In this document: positions 1 to 13,419 of the stretch, piece by piece
How the letters are laid out: every line of letters starts with the position of its first letter
Position numbering within the stretch: position 1 is the stretch's first letter
DNA from: Biomphalaria glabrata
Lineage: Eukaryota; Mollusca; Gastropoda; Planorbidae
Assembly: GCF_947242115.1 (NCBI RefSeq)
Contig: NC_074713.1
Location: forward strand, 7,685,501-7,749,500
Length of the DNA: 64,000 nt
Direction of reading: 5' to 3'
Notes under the pieces: generated by a model
What the model was told of the DNA's origin: nothing
Database searches by the model: none
What the model saw: only the letters and a program-made list of their open reading frames with translations
Program-made: the position numbers and the translations under genes

Positions 1-3000
1 TCTTGGGTGTCCTAATCTTACATTAGCCTCCTCAACTTTTGATATTTTGCTGTTTGGACTATTTTTCTTACTAAATCCTTCATTGTCCAGCAGCTTCTCA
101 GGACTTGTGTCAAAACCAAAATCGAGCTTAGGAAATCTGAATCTTTCTGGAAGCCCTTCAAGACCTATTCCAGTTTCTCTAGATATTTTCTGACGCAATT
201 CTTCTGCCAATAATAAATAGTTTGCTCGATAGAGAATAGCAGGAAGGCAAACAGTTTTTCTCCACAGTGACGCAGGGAACACGTGAACATCACAGAGTTC
301 AGGAACCAATATCTGTTTCTGCTGCAGATTTTCTCTTCTAGCTCTCTTTGTCTCAGCGCTGCTGGTAGGGAGTGCCACACCTTTTTGATTCATGTATCTA
401 AATGGGATTGTGAAACAATGAACAGGTTAACAATTTATTATTGTTAGATTAATAGGTTTTGGAAACGTTTCAGAAGTATAAAAAAAAATTATTATTTATG
501 TTGGTACTTAAATTTAGAACAATCATAATTCCATTATATTAAAGAAAAACGCAGTGAATCACAAAATATTTGTGTTTTAATTCAAGCTAGAAGCATACTT
601 AGTGTTAAGCCATTATTTCAAATACCAAGAAGTGCTCCAGTTATGTAAATTATTTTAAGAAAACAGAACATAATGAGAAGTACAAGAACTAATATACCTA
701 AAGGAATACCTTGTCTGCAAGCTATGACTGCTTAAAAATTTGTTAACACTGATGTAATTGAGTACCTATTATGTAAAAGATTTTTTTACTAATGTAAAAA
801 AAAATATAGCCAATTACCGAGGAGTGAGTAAGTTCAGTCTTGCAGAAGTATGATCAACATCCAAGAGAGGTTGTACAGTATTGGTGATCATTAATCCATA
901 TTTGGTTGTATAGTAATCCTGTTTAAATCATATCATGAAAATAGTAGTTGAAAGCAACTATATCCATACTTTGAAGTATCTTTATCCCCACAAATTTTAC
1001 AGAAACGCATGAAGGAACAAGATCTATATATTATAAAACTGACAACCAACTGACTTACTTGGAATGTTTTATAAAGTTCTGGTGACGGGAAAGGGCTGAC
1101 TGGATTTAAATCGTGACGGATCTCTGCAACATAAAAGTGCTGAGGCTGGTCTATGTTACGATATGAAGGCATGACTACTGCATCTTCAAAGTCATCCACA
1201 TTGAAATGAAATGGCTCACTGCCACCTTTGGAACTGAATCCTGCTCGTTTCTCTATTTTTATAAAATCAATTACTTTGTCCACAAAGTCCCATTCTATTT
1301 CTAATTCATTATGCGATTTTCCTGGAAATTTAGACAAATTGTAAAAGATATAAATAGAAGTACATTTTGAAATTTAAAAAAAAACTATTTGAAATCTTCA
1401 AAAAAATTTGCCCTACCATTTAATGGAACAACAAGGTAGCCACAGTCTGCCTTGACATAATCAAAGTCCATAGGGTCTTTCTCAAGATGTAGAACACCAG
1501 AAAAAACAAAATGATGAAATTTCGAAAGACGCAAGATTTCCTCCTCAGAACATATGATGTCTTGAATTAGATCAATAGATACAGTGACCTCCCCTGACCT
1601 CGTGTAGACAGGAAAATACGGCATCTGCAATAAAATGAGCCATACATTTTTTTTTTTTCACAGTAAAAATTAACAGTAAATAAAGGTGACAGTTTGACAA
1701 AACCAGACACATGATGAGGTATAAATGTTCGTTTTGCAAATAGGTTTGAACTTGGTCATAAACACTGGGGATGGTGGCTAACACTATTTAGCAGCTGACA
1801 GTTGAGATTTACAATGGTTGAATAGATGTGTTTAGGTATGATCTTTATGCTTGTTTACAATCCACTCAGTAACATAGGTCCAATAACAAAATCCTTTCAC
1901 AAACTAAACATTTAGGCAATAACAAAATATTACTGTAATAAACATAGCTAGCATACCAGATAATGATAAAATAATGTATTCAGATTTATATTTATAGAAC
2001 AAGAACATCAGTAAACACCTACAATTATATATGTCCTTAGTTTACATTGTATCTAAATTAAAAAAAAAAGACAAGATTTTCAGTGAAACTTCTATAATAA
2101 TAAGCCATCTAGATTATATCTAAATAAACAAAGACAAGGTTTTAAGTATTAAGTCTAAATTTAGCTTTAATGATTTGACATAATTTTAATTAGCCCACCT
2201 GGTTAGTTAGGCCCATATTTTTTTTTTTTTAAATGAGCTGACTGGCAGTCATCTTAACCATCAAAAGGCATTATATTGATTTTCAAATATTTCATTCGTC
2301 CAACATGCTGGCTATCTTAGAATTATTACTACTTGACCTTGCTCGACCATTGGTAAGAAGCCCATTAAGCTTTTGTAATTTTCCAAAATCTTTTATATTT
2401 TGGGTATTTTTATTATTGTTTCTGTACTCTTTCTTGGTTTTTCAATAACCTTTTATATTTTGGTCATTTTTAGTATTGCTTCTTTACCCTTTTTGTTTTG
2501 ATTTACAAATCTGTTGCATATTAAAGTAAAGAGCTTTTTTTTGGCAAATATACTTACCAAAGGAATTTTCTTAGACAAGAGAATCCCAAGTGTCTGCACT
2601 GTATCCTCTGGTGCATAGATTACTCTACCTCTAGTGTTCTGCTCATCAGTGATTGGTCCTGTTAGCTTTAAATTGATTAGATATAAAAAGGAAGGCTCAC
2701 CGGGCAGTGGACGACAATTAAGCAACACTTCAGCAGTCTGTGAAACAAAATTTAAGTGAATGTCTTAACGAAAAAAATTTTTTTTCTATAAGACTAAAGA
2801 TTTTACATGCATTCAACACAACATTCCCAGTTCATAAATTTAAAAATACGTATTTATATTTCAATAATTATCACTATAAATGATAGAAAATAAAGGTGAA
2901 TTAAGAAATCTAAATAAAACAAAATGTATAAATAAAATGCTTTTTTAAAATTCATCATGGAATAGAATAATAAAATTAGATTATCTTCTTTAAAAATATT

Positions 3001-5250
3001 CTCTACAATAATTGTGAAATATAAATTTGATTTTTTCCCCCTGCATTTATTTATTTTAAAAGAATGTATTTATATGATTTAGAAAAAAAATCACCTTTTT
3101 GATATAAAATTGTTTTCTTTTTGTAGTTCCAGGTCTGGCCTGACCAGTCATATCTTCCTCATTCTGACACTCTTCCTCTTCTTCATAGAGAAACATCTCC
3201 TTACCCACAGGAACCAAGTTTTCATCTAACTCTCCTATCAGATTGGAAAATGCATTATCTCATTGACATTGTCATAGCTGTACGATTGTTTCAGTGGGAA
3301 AAACTGTGGCCATGATTTCTACATTTTTTATTCTTAAGTTCCTAATCATTTCATTTTTCTTATTAGGATGCCATTAAATTGAAACTATTGTTAGAAATTA
3401 TGGTAGTCATACATTTCTTCACGTTCAATCAATATTTTATTTTTTTTTAATGCATATTATATTCACTATGAAAGTTAATATATCTGATTTGATAAAATTC
3501 TACAAATAGAAAAGTGTTTTGTTTTTTTTTAAATATAGCAATTCTAGTAAAAATTGTGTAAAAAAACAACAACAAACAAAAAAACTATACAATATTTTGT
3601 AACGAATTGCGTTTCTTAGCAATTTTAATGCCATTATTACAGCCATTTGTGACCATGATACTTATAAAATTAATACATCATCAATCACACAAAAATATTG
3701 TAAAACAAAACTTTATTACAAAAAAATCCTTTATTATGGCATTAAAAAGCTCAGGGAAATGTTAACTCAATAATATAAAAAAATAGTTTAAAAAAAATTA
3801 GTTAAAAAAAACCAACAATCAAATGTTATGAAAGATTAAGATTTTTTTTCAATCTCTGATTTTTTAGAATTAATGTTTATGTCCTAAAATTAACCTCATT
3901 ATGCTTCATTGGATTAAGTATAATTTAGTTTTTAGAAATATGTTTAAACTAACCTTTTTTGTGAAGTATTTCGCACATTTTAAGTGCTACTGCCATCTTG
4001 GCAAGCTTTCTGGTTTTCATTGCAGGACCCTAACAAAAAACCATTTTTAATAGTAAAAGGTAAAGAACTAATTTCATAGTATAACTTGCACATGATATGG
4101 TTCATTCACAAATCTTTGGTCTATAAAAGTTACCTGCAGTTCTTCTTTAATTGGAGAATTGATGGGTAGCCTTAAGTAGGCAATATAAAGCGGTGGCTCT
4201 CCAGCAACAGATTCAATGCGACAATGAGGTGTAAGATGTGTGAAGGCATCACTTGGGAGTTTAGCACAATATCTAAATAAAAAAAAATAGGAAATAGAAA
4301 ACTTTAATAGTCTTGTAATACTGCATCAACATTTATGAATTGTTATAAATTTACATATTTAGATATCTCTTGTAAGTTGAGAATAGTCGACATCTATAGA
4401 TATTTGAAATTATAACACATAGAAAAGTGAATCTACAAAAAGAACCAAAGCAAATATTAATTATGAGGTTAGTCTGAATCAACAAACCTGTTTATAAGAG
4501 CTATGGAACTTTGCATAGTTACATGCGGAGAGTTTGGAGTATTTGGCATAGTATAGTATGGAGTCAATTGTTGATCTTTTGATTCACTCATTTCCTCCTC
4601 ATCATCTTCAGCCTCACAGTCTGCTTCTTCACCAGAGCTTAGTGACTCAGTCAAAGAGAGACTTCTGTTTTCACCCAATAGTACCTACATCGATAGGACT
4701 TTACTGAATATATGCTATAGAATCTTTGTATATCTTCTTTTTTTTTTTTTTTTAAATGTTTAAATGTACTTACGCATAGTGAATAAATTACAAATAATAT
4801 TGCTAAATTTAAGAACAAAATTTTGATAAACTAACGGATAAGCTGAGATAGAACACTACTTCCAGTGGGCTTCTGTATCATGTTCTAGCAAAAAAAGCAG
4901 TGCATGTGCATGTGGAAAGGATGAAAGAAAGACTCTGTTAACTTGTTCCATCTGCCACTGTTTTCCTCATGTGGGTCCTATGGGTGGTGATGGCGGTTGA
5001 TATAAAGAACACATAGGAACTACCCCTCCAGCCTCAATGAAAAGGAGGAGCCCAAATGTGGCTCAAGGAAACTTGTCCTAGGTTAACGGATGATAAATGA
5101 TCATTTACTTGATGGGCATTGGTGAAGAGCAATCTCTCATTCATGACATGTAGGTAAAATCCTTCCCATTGGTCAAGGATACTAATAAGGTGCAAACTTG
5201 AGCCTTAATGGATACTCAATGAGGATGGAGTTACTAAATATGCTTCCCCC

Positions 5251-5292
<42 letters not shown>

Positions 5293-5790
5293 CTTTATTA
5301 TCCGTAAGGAAATTTGTCTTACAATTTGTGCATTACACCAAACAAAAAACATTATAACTATAAGAAACCAAAGTGTACATTCACACCAGACGCACTCATA
5401 ATTTACATGTGACAAAGTTTATACCAGATTGTTCTTATTTAATGATTTGATTGCCAGGGGAACAAAAGAGTGTTTGTGTCTGTTTGTCTGTTTATGGTTT
5501 AAATGAAAATTTATTTTGACATGTTGCATAAAATGTTGTTTTTTTTAGCACAAATCTTAAAACTATTCAAACAAACCTGTTCAATTCCTTTAAAAACTTT
5601 AAGACTTGAGTTAAATCCTTCAAAATTATCATTATCCAACAAGATTACATAGACAGCATCCCTTGCACGAGCTCTACCCTAAAAAACAACAACAAATAAT
5701 TTCTTTAATACATGTGATGTACTGGTGGTAAAACAAATTACATGAGATATTAAGATAATATAAGCAGAGAGGAAGAGAGTGAATGAGAAG

Positions 5791-5828
<38 letters not shown>

Positions 5829-8800
5829 TAAAGAAATGGAGAGGGGCAATGAGAGAGAATAGAGAGAAATAGAAAATGTGATAGAGAAGAGAGAGGACTA
5901 TTAGAGAGATGAGAGAGAAAGAAGAAAGGGATAACAAAATGAGGGTAGACAAAAAAAGTTTTACCTTTGAAAGAGCATAAGCTCTAAAATCTTTAGGAGG
6001 GTCGAATCTTACAACGAGATTACATTTTGGTATATCAATGCCTTCTTCCAACTCTAAAGTGGCAATGACTAGATTACACTCCTGAGTTCTAAACTTTCTC
6101 AGAGCCTCTTCCTGGCGCTTGTACGTTTTGTTGACTTTCTGCTTTCCATTAGCTCCCCGCAAACCTTGACCAGTTATATGGCAGCTCTTTACGAAACACA
6201 GATTTTCATCCCAAGAGCAAACCTCTTCAATGATTTTATTAAGGCCAAATGCAATGTAGCGGCTCTCTACAAAAACAATTCCACAAAGGTTTTTTTCCTC
6301 CTCTTCGGAGAATGTCATGATTCGTTCATGTCCACCATCAGGGGTGCGTTTCACTGCTATATGCATAGGTTTTGACTTTGTTCCTTCCCCACTACTGTCT
6401 TCGTCATCAGAGCCTGACATGATGGAGTCATCATCATCATCAGAAATATCTGAGAACTCATCATCGTCATTGTAGCTGTCACTGTTACTGACAATGATAA
6501 AGTCCATCTCTGGCTTGTATTTTCTTAAAACAGTTACTAGCTCACGAACTTTTGGCGTCGTGTACTCCAGGAGCTCATTGACATCATAATTAGGGTGGAA
6601 ATTCATTTCAAATGTCTTCACAAGATAACGAAGTGTGGTGATCACACAGCGTAGAAACTGTTTATGGATGTCGTTTTTTTCAAACTTAATAATTTTGTCT
6701 AGTTGCATGATAAAGTACTCTGCAACAGAAGCTGTACACCACGAACCTAAGATGTTTAGAATGTTCAGACATTGATTTAATACTTGTAATGGTGTGTCAC
6801 AGGGATTCCGATTATCCACAGCATCATCAATGGATATTCGGCAGTCTGAGAAAAAAAAGTAGCACTGTTCTAGAATGTCTTCCAAGAGATCTTTCAATGA
6901 GCTGTGATCATCGTAAAGCTCACTGTCACCACATCTGATGATTGACTCCTTCGGGCGACAGCCGAAACGCTCTGAGAGAATCAGCATAGAAGTCTCAGCA
7001 TAGGCAAACATTGTTTCTTCCATAGATGAAATGGTTCTTGTTAACTTCTCTGGATCATTGCAGTCAGTTCCAGCAATAGCTGCTGTTACACCAAGGATAT
7101 GGGGTCTGTCTGACTTAGTCAATTTTTTAATGCCTTGTACTATCGCTGCATAAGGATGATTCTCTACCTCCACTGCATTGTGACAGTTGTCAAATATAAT
7201 CAAATTTACTTCTTTCAACTGGATATAGTTTCTCTGTATAGCATACAAAAAATTAGTCCCCAGACAGACTAAAATATTATTAGACTGCATTAGACTGCGC
7301 CAGTCATTAAAGGATTTTTCAACCTCTGTTTCTAATCCCATTGGACAGCTGTTAATGAAAAGATCTGTGTGATTTGGTAGTGTCTGACATAAGAGATCAA
7401 CATCCTCTTCTGAGGAGAGAAACAAACAGAATCAAGTAATGATTACATAGTCAACTACTTGGTTTGAACAAACAAAGATATGAGAAGTTCATTTGCACTA
7501 AGCACATCATCACTTTTTTGGTGGTAAACATTTTGTTCTATCCTTTTACTTATTTTCTTGATGCTGATTTGCAATTTAAATCAATCACTTAATGCAGAGA
7601 GTCATGTTAACATCGAACAAAATATACATCATCTGTAGATACTAGAGCAAAAGATGTTAATAATTATGTAATAACAAAAAGCCTTTCATTTTGGGAAATC
7701 CTCTTGTCATCATACTGTTTGGGAATGGACTATGACTACTCATATATACATGTGTGTGTGTGTGTTACCGGCAATAAGGAATATGGAATAATTGCACAGA
7801 TTTGATAATTGAAACAAAAAAGAGCTTGTATCAAAATGCAATAGCTTTACTCGTCTTGAAATAGAACTTTATAATAATCAACATTGTGGGTTATGTTAGA
7901 AATGAGAAATGTTTCAAATAATTATAGATCTAATAAGTGATTCCTCATATAAATTCTTGCTGGAATGATTATCTAATTGACTTGAACTCCCATCCAGATA
8001 AAAAATAAGTAAACTATAAAATTTTTCAATTTTTTTTTTAAAACTCATATTAAGAGTAATTGTATCAAGAATTCTGACTCTAGATCTAGAATAACAATAA
8101 TAATTTGTGTGATTGGAAATATATATAAACAATGAGCAGCATTCAAGAGTATTATGAATTTCTATGACTCTACATTGCTGTTGCCTGTAGACAGTTTACC
8201 CCTGCTCACTATGCAAAATGTTCTGCATCTTTTTATTTTTCATTGTAGACTAATTAGAAGATACTAAATAAAATTATATTTACTAAATTGTATTATTACT
8301 TTAAATTGTATTATTACTTTAAATTAATGGCCGTTAATTTCAAGAATCATTTGATTATTTGAAAATTGAAATTCATTTAGTATAGGCTTAAGACATATGA
8401 GCCTACAAATTTTTAGTCTTAAGAAATCCGGTAGTTCATTTTTAGATTTTTTTTTTCTGATATTTACAAGACATTTTGTACTTTGCCTGAATTAGACATT
8501 TTATAGAAGGTATAGGCATAATAGAATCATTTTGTACTTTGCCTAAAAATGACAGGCATGCTAGAATGTCTGCATTTCCCATTTTTCATGTAAAAAATAA
8601 AAGTACAGAGCTTTAAATTCCTAAAAAAAAAATCAAAGCAGTACCTGAGTCCGTTAGAAAAAATGTCCGCTTTCCACCTGCTCCTAGAGACAATCTTGTT
8701 ACAGAGGAAAGCTCTTTTGCTAGCATTAAAGCTAAAAAAATTTTGCTCTCTGAACAACCGAGACATAGTAGAGAATTTCTTTTCAAAGCAGAATCCAAAA

Positions 8801-9420
8801 GCTGAATCTAAAAGAAAATAGGTATATTTTTTAATTTTTTTTTTCAAATAATTTTATGATTATAACTAACTTCTTAATGCTCGCTAATAATTATTAGAAT
8901 ATTTTAAGTGTGCTTTAATAAGTAAAGAAAGTACCCCTTTCAGGCCTTGCTACCTATAGGGCAGATGATGTAAATGTTATCTGTTTTTATGGCCAATGGT
9001 TAATGAGGGTGTCATATGGCCAGCACAATGACCTATTGCCTTTACTTTCCCCAACTAATGTCAGGTAGGTACCCATTTAGAGTTAGGTGGACTCAGTGGT
9101 GTCCTGAAAATCCTGATATTCAAAATCCCAGTCTTCACAGACATTGAAACTTGGGAACTTTCAGTTAGGAAGTCAAATTCTTTATTATTTAGCCACCAAG
9201 CCTCTGTCCTTTAATACTTTCACATTTAATAGTCCGTCTAATAATACCTTTACTGTTAGTATAAATAATATAATTGAACTCATCATTTTAAATGTGATTT
9301 GAAATAAAGAAAAATAATTATTGCCTGATATGTTCTTGGTGTAAATGTATCTGTTGGAATATCATCCAAACGGTGGTATCTGGATCCTTTTCTAGGTCCT
9401 GTTGTGTTGCTATGAGCCAT
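1..9420 (-). CDS. DICER1: Dicer, N-terminal two thirds (partial at left edge)
   Basis: Endoribonuclease that cuts pre-miRNA or dsRNA. Thirteen exons read on the minus strand, in order: 9325-9420 (start ATG at 9418-9420), 8645-8807, 5965-7409, 5577-5678, 4488-4684, 4134-4272, 3954-4029, 3095-3234, 2558-2737, 1417-1624, 1059-1321, 818-918, 1-397. All phases agree, giving about 1169 residues. From memory of human Dicer, the order is DExD/H helicase (residues ~30-600, including VVRFD and SKGRARAR), an acidic linker, DUF283 ([22 protein letters not shown]), platform/PAZ ([31 protein letters not shown]) and the connector ([16 protein letters not shown]). The RNase III and dsRBD parts lie off the window. 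Oddities: Walker A reads [10 protein letters not shown] (about residues 47-56) and the DECH box reads DNCH (160-163), so ATPase activity is probably lost. Intron 1 has a GC donor. The family call is very secure; loss of ATP hydrolysis is inferred. Confidence 0.96.
5258..5492 (-). mobile_element. LINE 3' end, 5'-truncated copy in a Dicer intron
   Basis: Reverse complement of the 3' part of the LINE at 9850-10838. It starts at an (AAT)n tail, then runs through the same 3' UTR and the last ~30 codons before diverging near 5492. It sits in the Dicer intron between the exons at 4684 and 5577, on the same strand as Dicer. Confidence 0.9.
5797..5935. repeat. (GA)n-rich tract in a Dicer intron
   Basis: A pure (GA)n run at 5797-5824 grades into imperfect GAGAGA and AGAGAGGA sequence, just downstream of the exon C donor in Dicer. 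Confidence 0.85.
8921..9208 (-). mobile_element. tRNA-derived SINE, family A (near full length)
   Basis: Reverse orientation in Dicer intron 1. Reading on the minus strand: a tRNA-like head, then a body with TGGGATTTT-, CTGAGTCCACC-, TACCTGACATTAGTTGGGG-, GCTGGCCATATGACACCC- and CATCTGCCCTATAGG-like blocks, ending in CTGAAAGGGGTACTTTC-type sequence. At least five other copies of this family are in the window. Confidence 0.85.
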
Positions 9421-9850
9421 TCTTAAAGATATAACAAAAAAGAATTCAAAATTTCACATGTCCTATGCAAAAAATATTTTGAATTAAATTAACATTCATA
9501 TATATATATATATCTACACTGCAGTATTCCAGTAAGCTGACTAAGTAGCATTTTTAGTGATTTACTCAATTCACAATTCAGTCAAGTTAGTCCCGTATTT
9601 CATAAGATAAAAAAAGATAACATTTAATAGATTCTCATTTTCATAACTCATATTAAACTTTGATTTCATAACGTATTAATGATAAAGTTCAAAGCATGAT
9701 AAAGATATTATAACGAAATAAAGTATATCAGTATTCATGACATGAAAGTTAAAAGGACTGAGTCTCAGTCTTTACTAGTTAGATCTAGATCTAGTTAAGT
9801 GTAATTTAACTTATAAATAGATCTATAGTCTCTCTATACTAGGGTTAGGG
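9421..9850. promoter_or_regulatory. Dicer upstream region
   Basis: Divergent side of Dicer up to the LINE: AT-rich, with a (TA)n run at 9500-9515 and several AGATCTAGATCT stretches near 9780. The Dicer promoter or 5' UTR must lie here or just beyond. No core promoter motif could be assigned. Confidence 0.35.
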
Positions 9851-10801
9851 TAAACAATGTTATATCTAATGAACGCATAGTTAACACAGGGGCGCCCCAG
9901 GGGGCTGTAACATCGCCATTGTGGTTCATTTTGTACACCAATGATTTTCAATCCGATAGTTATTGTTGCTCCTTCACAAAATTCGCTGATGATGCGGCTC
10001 TTCTTGCCCTGCTCTCAGAGAGCTCAGACGTAAATGAGTATTTCAAAGAACTAGAACACATTGAAGAATACTGTAAAGATAATTTTTTATTATTAAATGT
10101 AAAAAAAAACCAAAGAAATGATAATCGATTTTCGTAGGGACAAGAAGGGAAATGATATTGTTTCTGTAGCTGGAGAGACTATTGAAATTGTGCAAACCTT
10201 TAAATACCTTGGTACTATCCTAGACAATAAACTAAATTTTACTGCAAATACTGATTATATCAGCAAAAAAGGGCAGCAAAGATTACGACTACTAAGAAAA
10301 CTGTCCTCGTTTAATGTTAGCGAAAAGGCCTTGGCTATGTTTTATCACGCTCACATCTGCAATATTTTAAGTTTCAATATCACTGCCTGGTATGGCAATC
10401 TGAGCATTAAAAATAAAAATAAACTTAATAGAATCCTAAATGCTGCTGGCAAAATCATTGGCAAAAAACAAACCCCATTTGGGCAGTTGTTTGAGACAAA
10501 CATCTATAAAAAAGCTAACAAGATCCTCGAAATAAAGAATCACCCTTTGTGTCAGGACTTTGTGATTTTACCATCACAAAAGAGATACAAGACACCGATA
10601 GCAAAGACAAACAGACACAAACACTCTTTTGTTCCCCTGGCAATCAAATCATTAAATAAGAACAATCTGGTATAAACTTTGTCACATGTAAATTATGAGT
10701 GAGTCTGGTGTGAATGTACACTTTGGTTTCTTATAGTTATAATGTTTTTTGTTTGGTGTAATGCACAAATTGTAAGACAAATTTCCTTACGGATAATAAA
10801 G

Positions 10802-10837
<36 letters not shown>

Positions 10838-10838
10838 G
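9850..10838 (+). mobile_element. Non-LTR retrotransposon (LINE) reverse transcriptase fragment
   Basis: Encodes the palm and thumb part of a LINE reverse transcriptase: GAPQG near 9890, the catalytic FADD near 9980, then FKYLGTILDNKLN near 10200 and a conserved C-terminal tail to the stop at about 10675. The first part (to ~10117) and the second (from ~10101) are in different frames, with the switch in an A-run, so this copy is dead. The 5' end is truncated. The 3' end is an (ATT)n microsatellite, 10799-10838. The clade is not certain (CR1/Rex-like). Confidence 0.9.
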
Positions 10839-10839
10839 T

Positions 10840-10975
10840 ATGTACTTCTCGATGACGACAGATGACCTTGTAACAATGTGACTGAAAGTATTAAATTAGT
10901 AATATTAATATAAAACTACTAGTTGACCCATGGTGTAGAATAATCCGTTATTTTCCAGGGCCGGCCTTAGAGTAT
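10840..10975 (+). repeat. Copy of the sequence flanking the hAT element at 14491-14620
   Basis: GTACTTCTCGATGACGACAG, ACCTTGTAACAATGTGACTG and AAAGTATTA, ending in TTATTTTCCAGGGCCGGCCTTAG, match 14491-14620. The match stops ~15 bp inside the transposon end. The LINE at 9850-10838 abuts its left side. Confidence 0.75.
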
Positions 10976-11280
10976 AGATCTAGTATTCTAGAGTCTATAG
11001 CTCAGTAGCAGTAGTAAAAAAAAAAAAGGTAATTTTCATCTTGCGAACAAGTTAAGCGCTGTCGTCACAATTTTTTCGTCTGAATTTTTACAGCTCCATA
11101 ATGGTTAGTATATAAACATATCTATAAACTTGTCATCCTTTTGTCATCCTTTTGTCAATATAAATAGATAAATTGTTTTGTTACGCTATGCATAGTTACA
11201 ATAAAATATGATGTTGAAGAGGGTCAGGGTCAGGTCAATGAGGTCCAGCGCTAACATTAATGAACACCACGCCCTGCTTT

Positions 11281-11340
11281 GTACACTAACGAACACTATC
11301 TGTACACTAACGAACACTATCTGTACACTAACAAACACTT
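11281..11340. repeat. Three 21-bp tandem units
   Basis: GTACACTAACGAACACTATC-T is repeated twice exactly and a third time with one change and a shortened end. Confidence 0.85.
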
Positions 11341-12289
11341 CACGTTATTGTATTTAAAAATAATATATTATCTTCAATTTTCTTTTATTAAAATATCAAT
11401 TTCTTTATAAACCAACTTAAGACCGACAGATTAGTGTTACTTTTCCCACTTTTAATAGCTCCCTTCTCTGCTAAATCCTCAACTTCATAAAGGGCCATAT
11501 ACTGTGACCTACCTAGTTGGTCCAGAAAATAAACAGCAATTGCATGACCCTGTATGTCTAGCCCACTCACTCCACTTAGTGATTATGACCTAATTTGGTA
11601 CCTGAACGATCAATAATTGTCCCTCCCGATGTTTTTTTTTATGGCACTCCTGTTGATACCATACTTGGTACCTACCTAGGCTGGTCGATCAATAATTAGG
11701 GCACCAAGGAAAGATAGAATAAAAGAGAGGGAGAGCAGGATTGTGCCACTCATGAAAAACATTTTTAAAATAATATTATGTCCAATTCCGCCCCTTATTA
11801 GCACTATGTTTAGCAATATTCCCTTTCTTTTTACCCATTCACATCACACTTGGTTTAACTTCTAAGACAAAAACAAAATTAAGTAAGAAAATGTTATACA
11901 AAATAAATCAAAGAAATGTTCATTTCCAGGCCTTGAGTTATATCCCTTTGATATGCATTTTCAACATTAAAATAGCGTTCATTAGTGTCATTGATAGTGA
12001 TAAAGAGCGTTCGTTAATGTCATTGATAGTGACAAACGAATACTAAAGTCTTAGACTTTAGACTTATTTACACAAAGGCTATGAAATGTGTGTATTTTTA
12101 GGCCTAAGCCTAAGTATTAAGAAGCATTTTAGATAGGACATCATAGTCATAGGTCATGAATTGAATTTTCTAATAAAATTTATAATCTCCTTAACCCCGG
12201 ACCTAGAGTCTAAATTTTCTAGATATGTGATCTAAAATTAAAGTCATAAAAGTAAAACTTAAAAACTACTAACTGTATAATTAAGTATA

Positions 12290-13400
12290 ATAACTCAACA
12301 ACTGTCTTAGTCTTAGTACTCTAGTTCTACTTCAACTTCTAGTCTTAGAGTTACAGTGTCTTACTCTGACTTACTCACTCAGTCACTGTCTCAACTTCAA
12401 AAGTCTTAACTCAAAGACTAAAATTAGAAAGAGAGAAATACAAATTAATTAGATCTAGACTCTATTACATAATAAATTATATATCTAATCTAGATCTATC
12501 GTCTAGTCTTTAGAACATTTTTCAATTACTCAGTCAATGGGTTTAAATATAATATTAATAAAGAAATACAAGCGTATCGCCATTTTGAACTAACCATAAA
12601 AAGTTCTGTCCACAGACCTATATATATTTATGGCAATGTCTTTGATTCCGATGGGTGCAGTGTTGTTTCACATTACACAGACCTATATATATTTAATATA
12701 TATGATATAGATCAGGCTTTCATACTAAGGGAAGTCATTCAAGATTATTCAGTTTGTTGTTGTTGGCCCATGGAATAGTTCCATGGTTGGCCTCCTTCAA
12801 AATTATATGACTAATATGATGTATTAGACTTAGATCTCGATCTAGATTTCTTTTTATTGTAGAGCTGTAAAAACAAATTCAAAATGAATTGCGAAATTTA
12901 CAGAATTTCAAATGTTAGTTCAATACTTGTCAATAGTAGAATTATGATTATTTTATATTATGAATTTATGGTCCTCAGCCCCTCAGGCCCCTGTCACCTG
13001 TGTTAGCCCTGTTACTACTGTTACCTGTACTGACAGAGTGTACTGTGACTGTCTTAGTAGTCGTCTTAGTCTTAGACTAGTTAGACTTAGACTTATGAAG
13101 TTAGTCTTAGACTTAGACTCACTTAGACTTTAGACTTAGTCAGATACTGAGTTAGTGTCAAGTGAAGTCAAGTGTGACGTGTCTGTAGTACTGTACTGTA
13201 GATCTACTATCTAGATCTATAATCTAGTAATCTAGTTACTAATTACTAATACTTTTTTAAGTTTTTAGTGCTAGTAGTACTACAGTAGTAGTATAGACAG
13301 TATTAGTAGTATTATATTATTATATAGTTAAATCTAGTATTCTAGTTACTTAGAATAGTTAAAGTACTTAAAGTAATAAATAATTTAGTAAAGTGAATCT
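12290..13400. repeat. Low-complexity CTTAGACTTAG / TCTAGATCTA-rich DNA
   Basis: Stretches built from variants of CTTAGACTTAGT (12300-12430, 13050-13180) and of AGATCTAGATCT (12460-12500, 13200-13240). Similar TCTAGATCT clusters appear at 9780, 13930-14150, 15700-16140, 31270-31330 and 61380. No gene seen. Confidence 0.6.
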
Positions 13401-13419
13401 ACAATCACATGGAGTAGAA

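Noticed and set aside
5182-5415. Open frames with poly-Ile on both strands
   Set aside because: Translation of the (AAT)n LINE tail and 3' UTR.
5674-5964. Extension of the large Dicer exon past 5965 into a Ser/Leu-rich tail
   Set aside because: There is a clear GT donor at 5963-5964 and the next exon (5577-5678) continues Dicer as GRARAR; the tail is the (GA)n intron tract.
9841-9850. Telomere-like AGGGTTAGGGT
   Set aside because: Less than two units; chance in this context.
9919-10675. Reverse transcriptase-like frames as a host gene
   Set aside because: 5'-truncated, frame-broken LINE with a microsatellite tail and further copies in the window.
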